10,144 nt of DNA from Trebouxia sp. TZW2008 (GCA_002118135.1 BDIU01000095.1:1-10144), one strand, 5' to 3'; shown: positions 1 to 9,480, numbered from the stretch's first letter. Translations and numbers: made by a program. Notes: generated by a model from the sequence alone, not told the origin.

Positions 1-12
1 CGAAAGGATAAC

Positions 13-87
13 CCGAAGCTTGTACCCCGAAGGGGTAAAGGGGTACTAGACTTTCCGAAGCTTTTACCGACTTTTCTCCGGATACTA
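13..87 (+). repeat. 75-bp inverted repeat arm, left of trnF
   Basis: Read base by base, this arm is the exact reverse complement of 2622-2696. The two arms flank trnF and foldable element copy 1, about 2.5 kb apart. Recombination between them would invert the trnF segment. Confidence 0.9.
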
Positions 88-578
88 CCCCTATACCCCG
101 AAAAGATACTACCCCTATACCCCGAAGGGGTACCGGATACTACCCCGAAAAGATACTACCCCTATACCCCGAAGGGGTACCGGATACTACCCCGAAAAGA
201 TAACCCGAAGCTTTTCGGGGAGTATCCCTTCTGGATACTACCCCGTATTTTTTCGGGGTATGGGGAGAATCTTTTCCGGGAGACTTTTCTCGTATCCCTT
301 CGTACGGGGAGAAGCTCTTCCGGGAGTATCCCTTCCGGATACTACCCCGAATCTTTTACTGGATACTACCCCTATACCCCTATACCTTTATACCCCTATA
401 CCCCGAAGGGATACTACCCCGAAGGGGTACCGGATACTACCCCAAAAGGATAACCCGAAGCTTTTCGGGGAGAAGCTTCTCCGGATACTACCCCGAAAAG
501 ATACTACCCCTATACCCCGAAGGGGTACCGGATACTACCCCGAAAAGATAACCCGAAGCTTTTCGGGGAGAAGCTTCT

Positions 579-684
579 CCGGATACTACCCCGAAAAGAC
601 TTTCCGAAGCTTGTACCCCGAAGGGGTAAAGGGGTACTAGACTTTCCGAAGCTTTTACCGTAAAGGATTCCGGATACTACCCCG
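579..684 (+). repeat. 106-bp exact direct repeat, left copy
   Basis: This segment is identical to 741-846, 162 bp downstream. It consists of several of the array modules in fixed order, so a block of modules was duplicated as a unit rather than each one separately. Confidence 0.9.
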
Positions 685-740
685 AAAAGATACTACCCCG
701 AAGGGATACTAACCCTATACCCCTATACCCCGAAGGGGTA

Positions 741-846
741 CCGGATACTACCCCGAAAAGACTTTCCGAAGCTTGTACCCCGAAGGGGTAAAGGGGTACT
801 AGACTTTCCGAAGCTTTTACCGTAAAGGATTCCGGATACTACCCCG
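741..846 (+). repeat. 106-bp exact direct repeat, right copy
   Basis: This is the second copy of the 579-684 segment, in the same orientation. The two are separated by 56 bp of other modules. Confidence 0.9.
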
Positions 847-1550
847 TATCTTTTACCGTATCCCTTCCGGATACTACCCCTATACCCCAAAGGGATACTA
901 CCCCTTCGGGGTACGGGGAGAAAAGGATTCCGGGAGAAGCTTTTCGTATCCCTTCGAGAAGCTTCTCGTATCCCTTCGTATGGGGAGACTTTTTTCGTAT
1001 CCCTTCGTATGGGGAGACTTTCTTCGTATCTCGAAAAGATACGAGAAAAGCCTATTTTCCCGAAAAGATACGAGAAGCTCTTCGTATCCCGAAAAGATAC
1101 GAGAAAAGTCTACTTTCCCGAAAAGATACGGGATACGTACGGGGAGGCTTTTTTCCAGGAGACTTTTTTCCGGGTAAAGGGTAGTATCCCGTATCTTTTC
1201 GGGAAAGTAGACTTTTCTCCGGATACTACCCCGTATCTTTTCGGAGGGTATTCCTTTTTACAATGAGATAAAAGGGAGAAGCTTGTACCCCTCCCCCCCT
1301 CTCCCCCTCTACCCGGAAGAGCTTCTCGAAGGGATACGAGACTTTTCTCGTATCCCTTCGAGAAGCTCTTCCGGGTAGAGGGAAAAGTCTAGTACCCCGT
1401 ACCCCGAAGGGGTATAGGGGTAGTATCTTTTCGGGGTAGTATCCCTTTTTCTCTTTTTCCAAAAAGGGTAAAGATTTTTACCGTATCCTTTCGGGGTATG
1501 TCTTTTTTTCTTTTCGGGGTAAAGTCTTGTTTTTTTTTACTAAAAAGTCT

Positions 1551-1641
1551 AGAAATCTTAAAACCGCTAAACAAAAGAAATACAAAACAAAGCCTCTATT
1601 ATATATCTTTTTTTAACTAATGATTAAACAAAAAGAGTATT
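1551..1641. other. AT-rich 3' flank of trnF
   Basis: This short AT-rich stretch follows the 3' end of trnF on the minus strand. No clear terminator hairpin or gene is visible. Confidence 0.5.
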
Positions 1642-1672
1642 TGCCAGAAACCAGACTTGAACTGGTGACACG

Positions 1673-1709
<37 letters not shown>

Positions 1710-1714
1710 CCGGC
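1642..1714 (-). tRNA. trnF-GAA: tRNA-Phe (anticodon GAA)
   Basis: The minus strand folds into a standard 73-nt cloverleaf. It has a 7-bp acceptor stem with two G-U pairs, a 4-bp D stem (GCTC/GAGC) with loop AGTTGGTA, a 5-bp anticodon stem GAGGA/TCCTC around loop CTGAAAA, a 5-nt variable region GTGTC, and a T stem ACCAG/CTGGT with loop TTCAAGT. The anticodon is GAA, so it reads UUU and UUC as phenylalanine. The discriminator base is A and CCA is not encoded, as is normal for plastids. There is no intron. The gene sits in an AT-rich island between two repeat arrays of largely opposite orientation. Confidence 0.97.
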
Positions 1715-1999
1715 TTTTTTTTTAAAGTTGTTAAATGTAAAATATCACAATTGTTTCTATTCTGACAATACTTTTTTTTTCAAAAGATTTTGTATTTTTT
1801 CAAGCTGAAAAAGAGTTAAAGATTGTCAAAAAAAGCCTCTTTTTGTTAATTGTGATCTTTATTTTATAAATTATTAATTTTTAAAAATACTCATTTACCC
1901 CAAATGTTTTAATAACAAATTGTTAAAACAAGATATTTACTTTTTTGGTTAACCACTAATAAACCTTGTACTCCTTTTTTTCCCTTCGATAAACAGCTA
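1715..1999. other. AT-rich 5' flank of trnF
   Basis: This is unique AT-rich sequence without a recognised gene. An 8-bp inverted repeat, AAAAAGAG/CTCTTTTT (1808-1815 with 1837-1844), is the only structure noticed, and it may be chance in such composition. Confidence 0.5.
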
Positions 2000-2080
2000 C
2001 ATGGTTGCTATGTGTTTTGGGAAACAAAGGACAACGCGCAACAATTTTCGCGCTTTTAACCCGTAGGGTAGGCAACCATG
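2000..2080 (+). repeat. 81-nt foldable dispersed element, copy 1
   Basis: The ends CATGGTTGC (2000-2008) and GCAACCATG (2072-2080) are a perfect 9-bp inverted repeat closing an 81-nt unit. Inside lie three possible hairpins: TTTTG/CAAAG around GGAAA (2015-2029), GCGC/GCGC (2036-2039 with 2050-2053) and ACCC-GTA-GGGT (2059-2069). Together they resemble a cloverleaf. It is not a tRNA: there is no TTCRANY T loop or tRNA-like anticodon arm. A second copy of identical length lies upstream of psbM. The function is unknown; a mobile hairpin element or a small structured RNA are both possible. It lies 286 nt upstream of trnF, on the opposite strand if the plus-strand fold is the real one. Confidence 0.7.
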
Positions 2081-2140
2081 AAAAGATAATCCCTGAAAAG
2101 ATAAACCCTTTACCCCCCTTTACGAAGGGATACGAAGAGC

Positions 2141-2250
2141 TTTTCGTATCTTTTCCTATCTTTTCCTATCTTTTCCTATCTTTTCCTATCTTTTCGTATC
2201 TTTTCGTATCTTTTCCTATCTTTTCCTATCTTTTCGTATCTTTTCGTATC
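2141..2250 (+). repeat. 10-bp tandem array, 11 units of TTTTCSTATC
   Basis: Eleven uninterrupted units of exactly 10 bp occur here. They differ only at the sixth base, which is C or G, in the order G C C C C G G C C G G. The array ends in a partial unit, TTTTCG, that runs into the general module family. The perfect register points to recent slippage or unequal exchange. Confidence 0.95.
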
Positions 2251-2621
2251 TTTTCGGGAAAGTAGACTTTTCTCGTATCTTTTCGGGATACGAAGAAAGT
2301 CTACTTTCTTTTCGGGATACGAAGAAAGTTTACCGGAATCCTTTACGGTAAAAGACACGGGGTAGTATCCGGTACCCCGTACCCCGAAGGGGTATAGGGG
2401 TAGTATCTTTTCGGGGTACAAGCTTCGGAAAGTCTAGTACCCCTTTACCCCTTCGGGGTACAAGCTTCGGGTTATCCTTTCGGGGTAGTATCCGGTACCC
2501 CTTTACCCCTTCGGGGTACAAGCTTCGGGTTATCCTTTCGGGGTAGTATCCGGTACCCCTTCGGGGTAGTATCTTTTCGGGGTAGTATCCGGTACCCCTT
2601 CGGGGTATAGGGGTATAGGAA

Positions 2622-2696
2622 TAGTATCCGGAGAAAAGTCGGTAAAAGCTTCGGAAAGTCTAGTACCCCTTTACCCCTTCGGGGTACAAGCTTCGG
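2622..2696 (-). repeat. 75-bp inverted repeat arm, right of trnF
   Basis: This is the exact reverse complement of 13-87. It lies inside module array B. Confidence 0.9.
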
Positions 2697-2972
2697 AAAG
2701 TCTTTTCGGGGTAGTATCCGGTACCCCTTCGGGGTAGTATCTTTTCGGGGTAGTATCCGGTACCCCGTACCCCGAAGGGGTATAGGGGTAGTATCTTTTC
2801 GGGGTAGTATCCGGTACCCCTTTACCCCTTCGGGGTACAAGCTTCGGGTTATCCTTTCGGGGTAGTATCCGGTACCCCTTCGGGGTAGTATCCCTTCGGG
2901 GTATAGGGGTAAAGTCTTTTCGGGGGGTAGTATACGGTACCCCTTCGGGGTAGTATCTTTTCGGGGTGTAGG

Positions 2973-3003
2973 GGTATGGTCCCTTTGTCACCCAATTTAA
3001 GAG
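2973..3003 (-). repeat. 31-bp dispersed word, copy 1
   Basis: This segment and 8389-8419 agree at about 26 of 31 positions in the same orientation, although the surrounding sequence differs. In one minus-strand frame both encode LNWVTKGPY. It does not belong to the main module family. It may be the remnant of an insertion or a second small repeat family. Confidence 0.6.
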
Positions 3004-3194
3004 CCGAAAAGGGGGCATCTGGTACCCCTAAAGGATAACCCCCCGAAAAAGCTACACCCGAAAAAGGGGAGTAAGGGATTCCATACGTCTTTTTACCTTT
3101 TCGGGTCTTTTTATCTTTTCAGGATATGGGGTAAGAGGTAAGCACAACCAAAGGTAAGCAAAACACTCAAAATAAGAAAAAGAGGTAACAAAAC

Positions 3195-4872
<1,678 letters not shown>

Positions 4873-5440
4873 CTGACTACAGCTTGTTTTCATAAGCTGT
4901 TCGTTTTCTTTTTTTCTTTAAAAAAAAAAATGTAGACAACAAGAGCAGAAAGCAAAACCTTTATTATTTTTTGGTTTCTACCAACAGTATCTTTAGTTTT
5001 ATATAAAAAACTTTCTTATATGGCAAAAATCCATAAAAAGTTTATATTTTGTTTCACATTTGTCTAAATAGTATCAAATAACCACCGTCTCTCTTTTTTA
5101 TTTAATCATTTTACAAATTAAAAAGAAGAATACAAAAGCTTTACAAGGTTTGGCAAAACCTTTACCCCCCCTTATTGTAAAGATTGTGATAAAAAGCAAA
5201 AACGCGCAACCAGAAAAAACACTCTAAAAAACCTGTTTATTTTTCATTTTTGATCTCTTTGGTATTCTGCTTCTTCTTTTTGTTTGACTTGTTCTTTTCA
5301 TAACCTTAAAACAACAACATTGTATCCCTTCTTTGACGTCTTTTTTTTTACGTGGTTTTTTTCCTACAAAAAAACCTATAAAGCAAAACTTCAAGAGATG
5401 TAAATTGTTTTATCCCGTAAGGGAAAAAGGCAAACGTGTT
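4873..5440. other. AT-rich intergenic region without recognised gene
   Basis: This stretch between the atpB inverted repeat and the next repeat block is unique, AT-rich and full of homopolymer A and T runs. I found no tRNA, no conserved short plastid reading frame and no array. Two small hairpins end it: TCCC-GTAA-GGGA at 5413-5424 and the near-palindrome GCAAACGTGTTTGC at 5430-5443. Confidence 0.6.
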
Positions 5441-5483
5441 TGCTTTTAACGCCTTACCTTTTAACCTTACCCCTTATTTTTTA

Positions 5484-5573
5484 CCCTGAAAGGGGTTTAC
5501 CTGAAAAGATAATCCATAAAATGGCTTTCCCTGAAAGGGATTTACCTGATAAGATAATCCATAAAATGGCTCT
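5484..5573 (+). repeat. 45-bp tandem repeat, two units
   Basis: The units 5484-5528 and 5529-5573 differ at three positions. Each starts CCCTGAAAGGG and ends in CCATAAAATGGCT, which contains a small CCAT/ATGG palindrome. The period is a multiple of three, which explains the short open frame here; no protein family is recognisable. Confidence 0.9.
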
Positions 5574-5801
5574 CACTGTACTTTTCTCGTATCTTTTCAG
5601 GGAAAGGTTTTTCGTATCCTAAAAGGATTACAATCTCATTGTAAAAAGGGATATGTTTGCCTTTTTTTCTTTTTGGGGTAGTTTCTTGTACCCCATACTT
5701 CAGACTTTTTTGGGGTACGGGGTGTACCGTGCCTTTTCGGAAAGTCTCTGGTACCCTAAAAAGATTTTCTCCCTATTTCCCCAAAAAGAGTCTTCCCTAT
5801 T

Positions 5802-5880
5802 TCCCTTTTTACAATGAGATGAGGGATACCCCCCTTTATTTCCCTGAAAAGATTATCCCTAATCTCATTGTAAAAAGGGA
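5802..5880. repeat. 19-bp perfect inverted repeat built from the 13-nt motif
   Basis: The arms 5802-5820 and 5862-5880 are exact reverse complements around a 41-nt spacer. Each contains the motif ATCTCATTGTAAA or its complement. A similar but shorter pair (14 bp) is 7010-7023 with 7080-7093. Confidence 0.85.
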
Positions 5881-6104
5881 TACTACCCCGTATCTTTTCG
5901 GGATACTACCCCTATACCCCTTCGGGGTACGGGGTACTAGACTTTACCCCGAATCTTTTACCGGATACTACCCCGAATCTTTTACCGGATACTACCCCGA
6001 AAAGATAACCCGAAGCTTGTACCCCGAAGGGGTACTAGACTTTACCCCTATACGAAGGGATACGAGAAAAGTCTCCCCGTACCCCTATACGAAGGGATAC
6101 GAGA

Positions 6105-6210
6105 CTTTCTTCGTACCCCGAAAAGAGAGTAGACTTTCTTCGTACCCCGAAAAGAAAGTAGACTTTCTTCGTATCCCGAAAAGAAAGTAGACTTTCTTCG
6201 TATCCCGAAA
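6105..6210 (+). repeat. 29-bp tandem array around GAAAGTAGACTTTC
   Basis: About three units of roughly 29 bp repeat here, each holding the palindrome GAAAGTAGACTTTC followed by TTCGTATCCCGAAAA. The same unit recurs at about 6905-6975 in this orientation, and inverted at about 7640-7702 and 2275-2330. Confidence 0.8.
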
Positions 6211-7010
6211 AGATACGAGAAGCTTGTACCCCTATACCCCGAAGGGGTACTAGACTTTACCCCGAAGGGATACTATCCCTTACCGTATCCCTTCGGGGTA
6301 CCGGATACTACCCCGAAAAGATACTACCCCGAAGGGGTACCGGATACTACCAAGGGATACGAATAAAGTCTACTTTCTTTTCGGGATACGAAGAGCTTCT
6401 CCCGGTACCCCTCCGTGGTATAGGGGTAAAGTCTAGTACCCCTTCGGGGTATAGGGGTACGGGGAGAAAAGGATTCCGGGTAGTATCCCTTCGGGAGTAA
6501 AGGATTCCGGATACTACCCCGAAAAGATAACCCGAAGCTTGTACCCCTATACCCCGAAGGGATACTACCCCTTACCGAAGCTTTTCGGGGTACTAGACTT
6601 TACCCCTATACCCCGAAGGGGTACCGGATACTACCCCTTACCGTATCCCTTCGGAGTACCGGATACTACCCCTATACCCCTATACCCCTTACCGAAGCTT
6701 TTCGGGGTACCGGATACTACCAAGGGATACGAAGAGCTTCTCGTATCTTTTCGGGATACGAAGAGCTTCTCCCGGAAGGGATTCTCCCTTTACCCCTTCG
6801 GGGTACAAGCTTCGGGTTATCTTTTCGGGGTAGTATCCGGAGAAGCTTCGGTAAAAGCTTCGGGTTATCTTTTCGGGGTAGTATCTTTTCGGGGTACGGG
6901 GATACTTTTATCGTATCCCGAAAAGAAAGTAGACTTTCTTCGTATCCCGAAAAGAAAGTAGACTTTCTTCGTATCCCTTCGTACTAGACTTTCCGAAGCT
7001 TTTAGGTTCT

Positions 7011-7364
7011 TTTACAATGAGATGAGAGAAGATTGTACCCGGCATCTTTTCGGGGTAAGGGGTAAAAGCTTCTCCCTTTATCTCATTGTAAAAAGGGATA
7101 ATCCCCTATACCCCGAAAAGATGCGGGGTAAAAGCTTCTCTCATCTCATTGTAAACCCGATTTGCTTCGCACGATACAAGATTTCATCTCATAGTAAACC
7201 CGATAAAAAACTTACCGGATACTACCCCTTTTAGAAAAAGAGAAAAATTAGAACCGAAAAAAGGGTATAGGGGAAAGGTTTTTCGGGGTATAGGGTAGTA
7301 TCCGGAAAAAGTTCTCCCGTAAAAAAGAAAAAGACGAAAAGATTCTCCTTAATCTCATTGTAAA
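7011..7364. repeat. cluster of the 13-nt motif ATCTCATTGTAAA
   Basis: Five copies fall in this short stretch: 7011-7023 (inverted), 7080-7092, 7143-7155, 7186-7198 (one mismatch) and 7352-7364. Further copies are at 1257-1269 (inverted), 5633-5645, 5808-5820 (inverted), 5862-5874 and 8281-8293. Most are followed by AAGGG or CCCG, so the true unit may be longer. Confidence 0.85.
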
Positions 7365-7367
7365 AAG

Positions 7368-7407
7368 AGAAGAGACCCCTTTTAAACCCGAAAAAGGGGT
7401 CTCTTCT
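7368..7407 (+). terminator. strong hairpin followed by a T tract
   Basis: A 16-bp perfect stem (7368-7383 with 7392-7407), centred on GAGACCCCTTTT, closes on an 8-nt loop. It is followed by TTTATTTTTTT on the plus strand, the layout of a factor-independent terminator. No plus-strand gene precedes it, so it may instead be an RNA 3'-end stabiliser or simply another palindromic repeat. Confidence 0.45.
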
Positions 7408-7494
7408 TTTATTTTTTTCCAAAAAGGGGAGTATCCGGTAAAAGATTCAGGGTAGTATCCCCTTTCCTTTACCCCCCGAAAAGATAAAAGATAC

Positions 7495-8057
7495 GGGGGA
7501 TTATCCGGTAAAAGATTCGGGGGATTATCCAGTAAAAGATTCGGGGGATTATCCGGTAAAAGATTCGGGGGATTATCCCGAAAAGATACGGGGTAAAGTC
7601 TGTACGAAGGGGTACGAGAAAAGTCTCCCCGTACGAAGGGATACGAAGAAAGTCTACTTTCTTTTCGGGATACGAAGAAAGTCTACTTTCTTTTCGGGAT
7701 ACGATAAAAGTCTCCCCGTACCCCGAAAAGATACTACCCCGAAAAGATACTACCCCTATACCCCTATACCCCGGAGGGGTACCGGGAGAAGCTCTTCCGG
7801 GTACCGAAAGAAGCTCTTCCGGGTATAGGGGTATAGGGGGATTATCCCCTTTCCTTTTTACGGTAAAAGATACGGGGGATTATCCGGGAAAAGATTCGGG
7901 GGATTATCCAGTAAAAGATTCGGGGTAAATCCTGTACCCCTTACCGTATCCGGTAAAAGATTCGGGGGATTATCCCGAAAAGATACGGGGGATTATCCAG
8001 TAAAAGATTCGGGGGATTATCCGGTAAAAGATTCGGGGGATTATCCCGAAAAGATAC
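7495..8057 (+). repeat. 24-bp tandem repeats (GGGGGATTATCC units) in three clusters
   Basis: Units of 23-24 bp starting GGGGGATTATCC occur at 7495-7589 (four units), 7874-7921 (two) and 7964-8057 (four). They end either GGTAAAAGATTC or AGTAAAAGATTC (24 bp), or CGAAAAGATAC (23 bp). The last unit of each four-unit cluster is the shorter form, so the clusters appear to be copies of one ancestral block. Confidence 0.9.
7712..7833 (+). repeat. 122-bp direct duplication, left copy
   Basis: This segment matches 8131-8252 with two differences (7807-7808 AA against GG), at an offset of 419 bp. With the 24-bp clusters just before each copy, it implies a segmental duplication of about 420 bp. Confidence 0.9.
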
Positions 8058-8130
8058 GAAGTAAAGTCTAGTACCCGGAATAAAGTCTCGAAGGGATACG
8101 AGAAAAGTCTCGAAGGGATACGAAGAGCTT

Positions 8131-8252
8131 CTCCCCGTACCCCGAAAAGATACTACCCCGAAAAGATACTACCCCTATACCCCTATACCCCGGAGGGGTA
8201 CCGGGAGAAGCTCTTCCGGGTACCGGGAGAAGCTCTTCCGGGTATAGGGGTA
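8131..8252 (+). repeat. 122-bp direct duplication, right copy
   Basis: This is the second copy of 7712-7833. The sequence just upstream differs: here the 29-bp GAAAGTAGACTTTC units are missing. Confidence 0.9.
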
Positions 8253-8260
8253 AAGCCTTT

Positions 8261-8753
8261 TTGGGGTACAAGCTTCTCTCATCTCATTGTAAACCCGCTT
8301 CTCCCGGTATACGGGTAAGTCTTTTTATTTTTTCAGGGAAAGATTTCTCAAAAAAGGTTTTTTCAGAGAAAAAGGTTTCAAATCTTAAGGTATGGCCCTT
8401 TTGTAACCCAATTTAGCAGAAGAAGAAGTCTTTTTTTCTTTTCGGGGTAATCTCTTTTTGGGGTACAAAAAAAAAAACCGAACTGCTGAAACATAAAAGT
8501 AGGGAGAAATAAAGACAGAAAAAAAGCAGCATAATAACAGCAATAGATGGTTAACTTTTGGTTAACAATTAATGAAAGAAAAAGTAACGGGAAAGAAAAG
8601 AAAAACATTTGGTAAGATTTAAAAAGGTTTAGAATTTTCTTTAAGACCTTTTGCTTTGCTCTGTTTTATTAATAAAGGATAGTTTGCTGTTAAAACAGAA
8701 CAACCGTTAAGATAAATTTACAAAAGTTTGTATTAACGGAAAAACATAAAACT
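8261..8753. other. 3' flank of psbM, no further gene seen
   Basis: The repeat family fades near 8330 into AT-rich sequence. Visible items are one copy of the 13-nt motif (8281-8293), nested inverted repeats AAGATTT/AAATCTT and TTTCTC/GAGAAA (8340-8386), the 31-bp word (8389-8419), two GTTAAC words near 8550, and a 9-bp stem TCTGTTTTA/TAAAACAGA (8660-8668 with 8691-8699). That stem lies just past the psbM stop on the minus strand and could mark its mRNA 3' end. Confidence 0.5.
8389..8419 (-). repeat. 31-bp dispersed word, copy 2
   Basis: This is the partner of 2973-3003. A more diverged, inverted match of about 25 bp may lie at 9523-9547. Confidence 0.6.
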
Positions 8754-8864
8754 TTAACTTTTACTACCTTCACTTGCAGTTTTTACGTAAAGAATTAGAA
8801 GAAAAGAAGTTGGTATAATAATAAATAATGCAGTAGCAATTAATCCAAGAATATTAACTTCCAT
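8754..8864 (-). CDS. psbM: photosystem II reaction centre protein M
   Basis: PsbM is a single-helix low-molecular-mass subunit of photosystem II that sits near the dimer interface in the thylakoid membrane. The frame encodes 36 residues from ATG at 8864 to TAA ending at 8754. It begins [14 protein letters not shown], the characteristic PsbM start. One hydrophobic span (about residues 5-27) contains the conserved Pro of the IPT segment. It is followed by LYVKTAS and a short polar tail, GSKS. The family is usually 33-40 residues long, so this copy is full length. No Shine-Dalgarno sequence stands out upstream. The 81-nt foldable element lies about 105 nt upstream, and a 9-bp inverted repeat lies about 55 nt past the stop. 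The gene stands alone, with several kilobases to the nearest other gene in the window. Confidence 0.95.
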   Translation of the reverse strand: MEVNILGLIATALFIIIPTSFLLILYVKTASEGSKS

Positions 8865-8969
8865 AATGGTCCCAAAAGTTTATGTTAAAAATATTTCTTC
8901 TTTTAGCTGTGTATTTTTACTGATTTTAAATAAATAAAACCTTGTTACGTTAAAAGTACTCTCAAAGAC

Positions 8970-9050
8970 CATGGTTGGTATGTGCTTCCCTTCCCAAAGG
9001 ACAACGCGCAACAATTATTGCGCTCTTAACCCGTAGGGTAGACAATCATG
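8970..9050 (+). repeat. 81-nt foldable dispersed element, copy 2
   Basis: This copy aligns without gaps to the one at 2000-2080, with about 14 differences, most of them clustered in the first hairpin. The closing stem is CATGGTTG/CAATCATG and includes one G-U wobble that pairs only in plus-strand RNA. The stem extends outward by AC/GT (8968-8969 with 9051-9052). The central hairpin is stronger here: GCGCAA/TTGCGC (9006-9011 with 9018-9023). The ACCC-GTA-GGGT hairpin is unchanged. It sits about 105 nt upstream of psbM. Function unknown. Confidence 0.7.
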
Positions 9051-9052
9051 GT

Positions 9053-9480
9053 TGCTGTTCTTATTTTTTTTAAAGACAAAAATCTTTGCATTTTTTTTGT
9101 TTTTTTATTTCTTTTTGGTTTTCTTTTAGGAAGCAAATGGTTTTGGTTCTTTTTTTTTATTTAGAAACTTTCTTTTTGGTTTTTTTTCTTTTTTTTTGTC
9201 CCTGTTGGAGATGTTTTTTAAACCTCTCTTTTCGCACTATCTCTTTTCTGTTTTTTGAACAAGAGAGGAAAAAAACAAAAAAATGGGGTAGCTTTTTTCT
9301 TTTTTTTGATTTTCAAAAAAAAAAGGTTATATCTTTTTTTTTTTAATCTTTAAAAAAAAACCATTCTTTGCTGCGCAAGGAATCTCCTTTACTTTGAGCA
9401 CCCAAAAAACCAAGATTAAAGAGAGACAAAAAAAAGCTATTCGTGCTTACCCCAAAAACATTTTCCTCGAAAAGAAAAAA
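9053..9480. other. T-rich region, nothing recognised
   Basis: Long T and A runs dominate. The open frames here are Phe- and Lys-rich products of that composition and match no plastid protein I know. Confidence 0.6.

Larger units (their letters stand above)
1..1550. repeat. palindromic module array A
   Basis: The region is a patchwork of short modules reused in varying order: GGATACTACCCC, CGAAAAGATA, ACCCGAAGCTTTTCGGGG, TACCCCGAAGGGGTA (a 6-bp stem with a 3-nt loop) and ACTAGACTTTCCGAAGC. Up to about 900 nearly all modules read in one orientation; after that they mix. The minus-strand form of the hairpin module is a CCCC-TTC-GGGG type stem. Long open frames on both strands arise because the modules rarely contain stops; none looks like a gene. 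A 106-bp exact direct repeat lies within it. Confidence 0.9.
2251..3135. repeat. palindromic module array B, mostly inverted relative to array A
   Basis: The same modules as in array A appear mostly in reverse complement: TATCTTTTCGGGGTAGTATC, CGGTACCCC, TTCGGGGTACAAGCTTCGG. The block ACAAGCTTCGGGTTATCCTT recurs at about 2458, 2518 and 2837. A different 31-bp dispersed word lies at 2973-3003. From about 3005 the sequence degrades into less regular modules before the atpB 3' flank. Confidence 0.9.
5584..6980. repeat. palindromic module array C
   Basis: This is a third block of the main module family. From about 5880 to 6740 it reads mostly in the array A orientation; from about 6790 to 6905 it reads in the inverse. 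Within it are copies of the 13-nt ATCTCATTGTAAA motif and a 29-bp tandem array. The open frames here translate to the same module words and are not credible genes. Confidence 0.88.

Noticed and set aside
2000..2080. A tRNA gene in the cloverleaf-like element
   Set aside because: There is no T-loop consensus, no proper anticodon arm and no 7-bp acceptor with discriminator; the arm lengths do not fit.
2330..3018. Overlapping minus-strand open frames rich in RILPRKDTTP-type words
   Set aside because: They are translations of the palindromic modules, which seldom contain stops. The same words appear in both strands and several frames, with no initiation signals or known domain.
5657..6190. 177-residue plus-strand open frame
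   Set aside because: It covers the 19-bp inverted repeat and the 29-bp array; the translation is repeat-derived and matches no plastid protein I know.
7495..8057. CRISPR array
   Set aside because: The 24-bp units are contiguous with no unique spacers, and the setting is a plastid genome.
9086..9346. 86-residue Phe-rich frame resembling a membrane protein
   Set aside because: Hydrophobicity is an artefact of T-rich sequence; there is no conserved pattern of a plastid membrane subunit.
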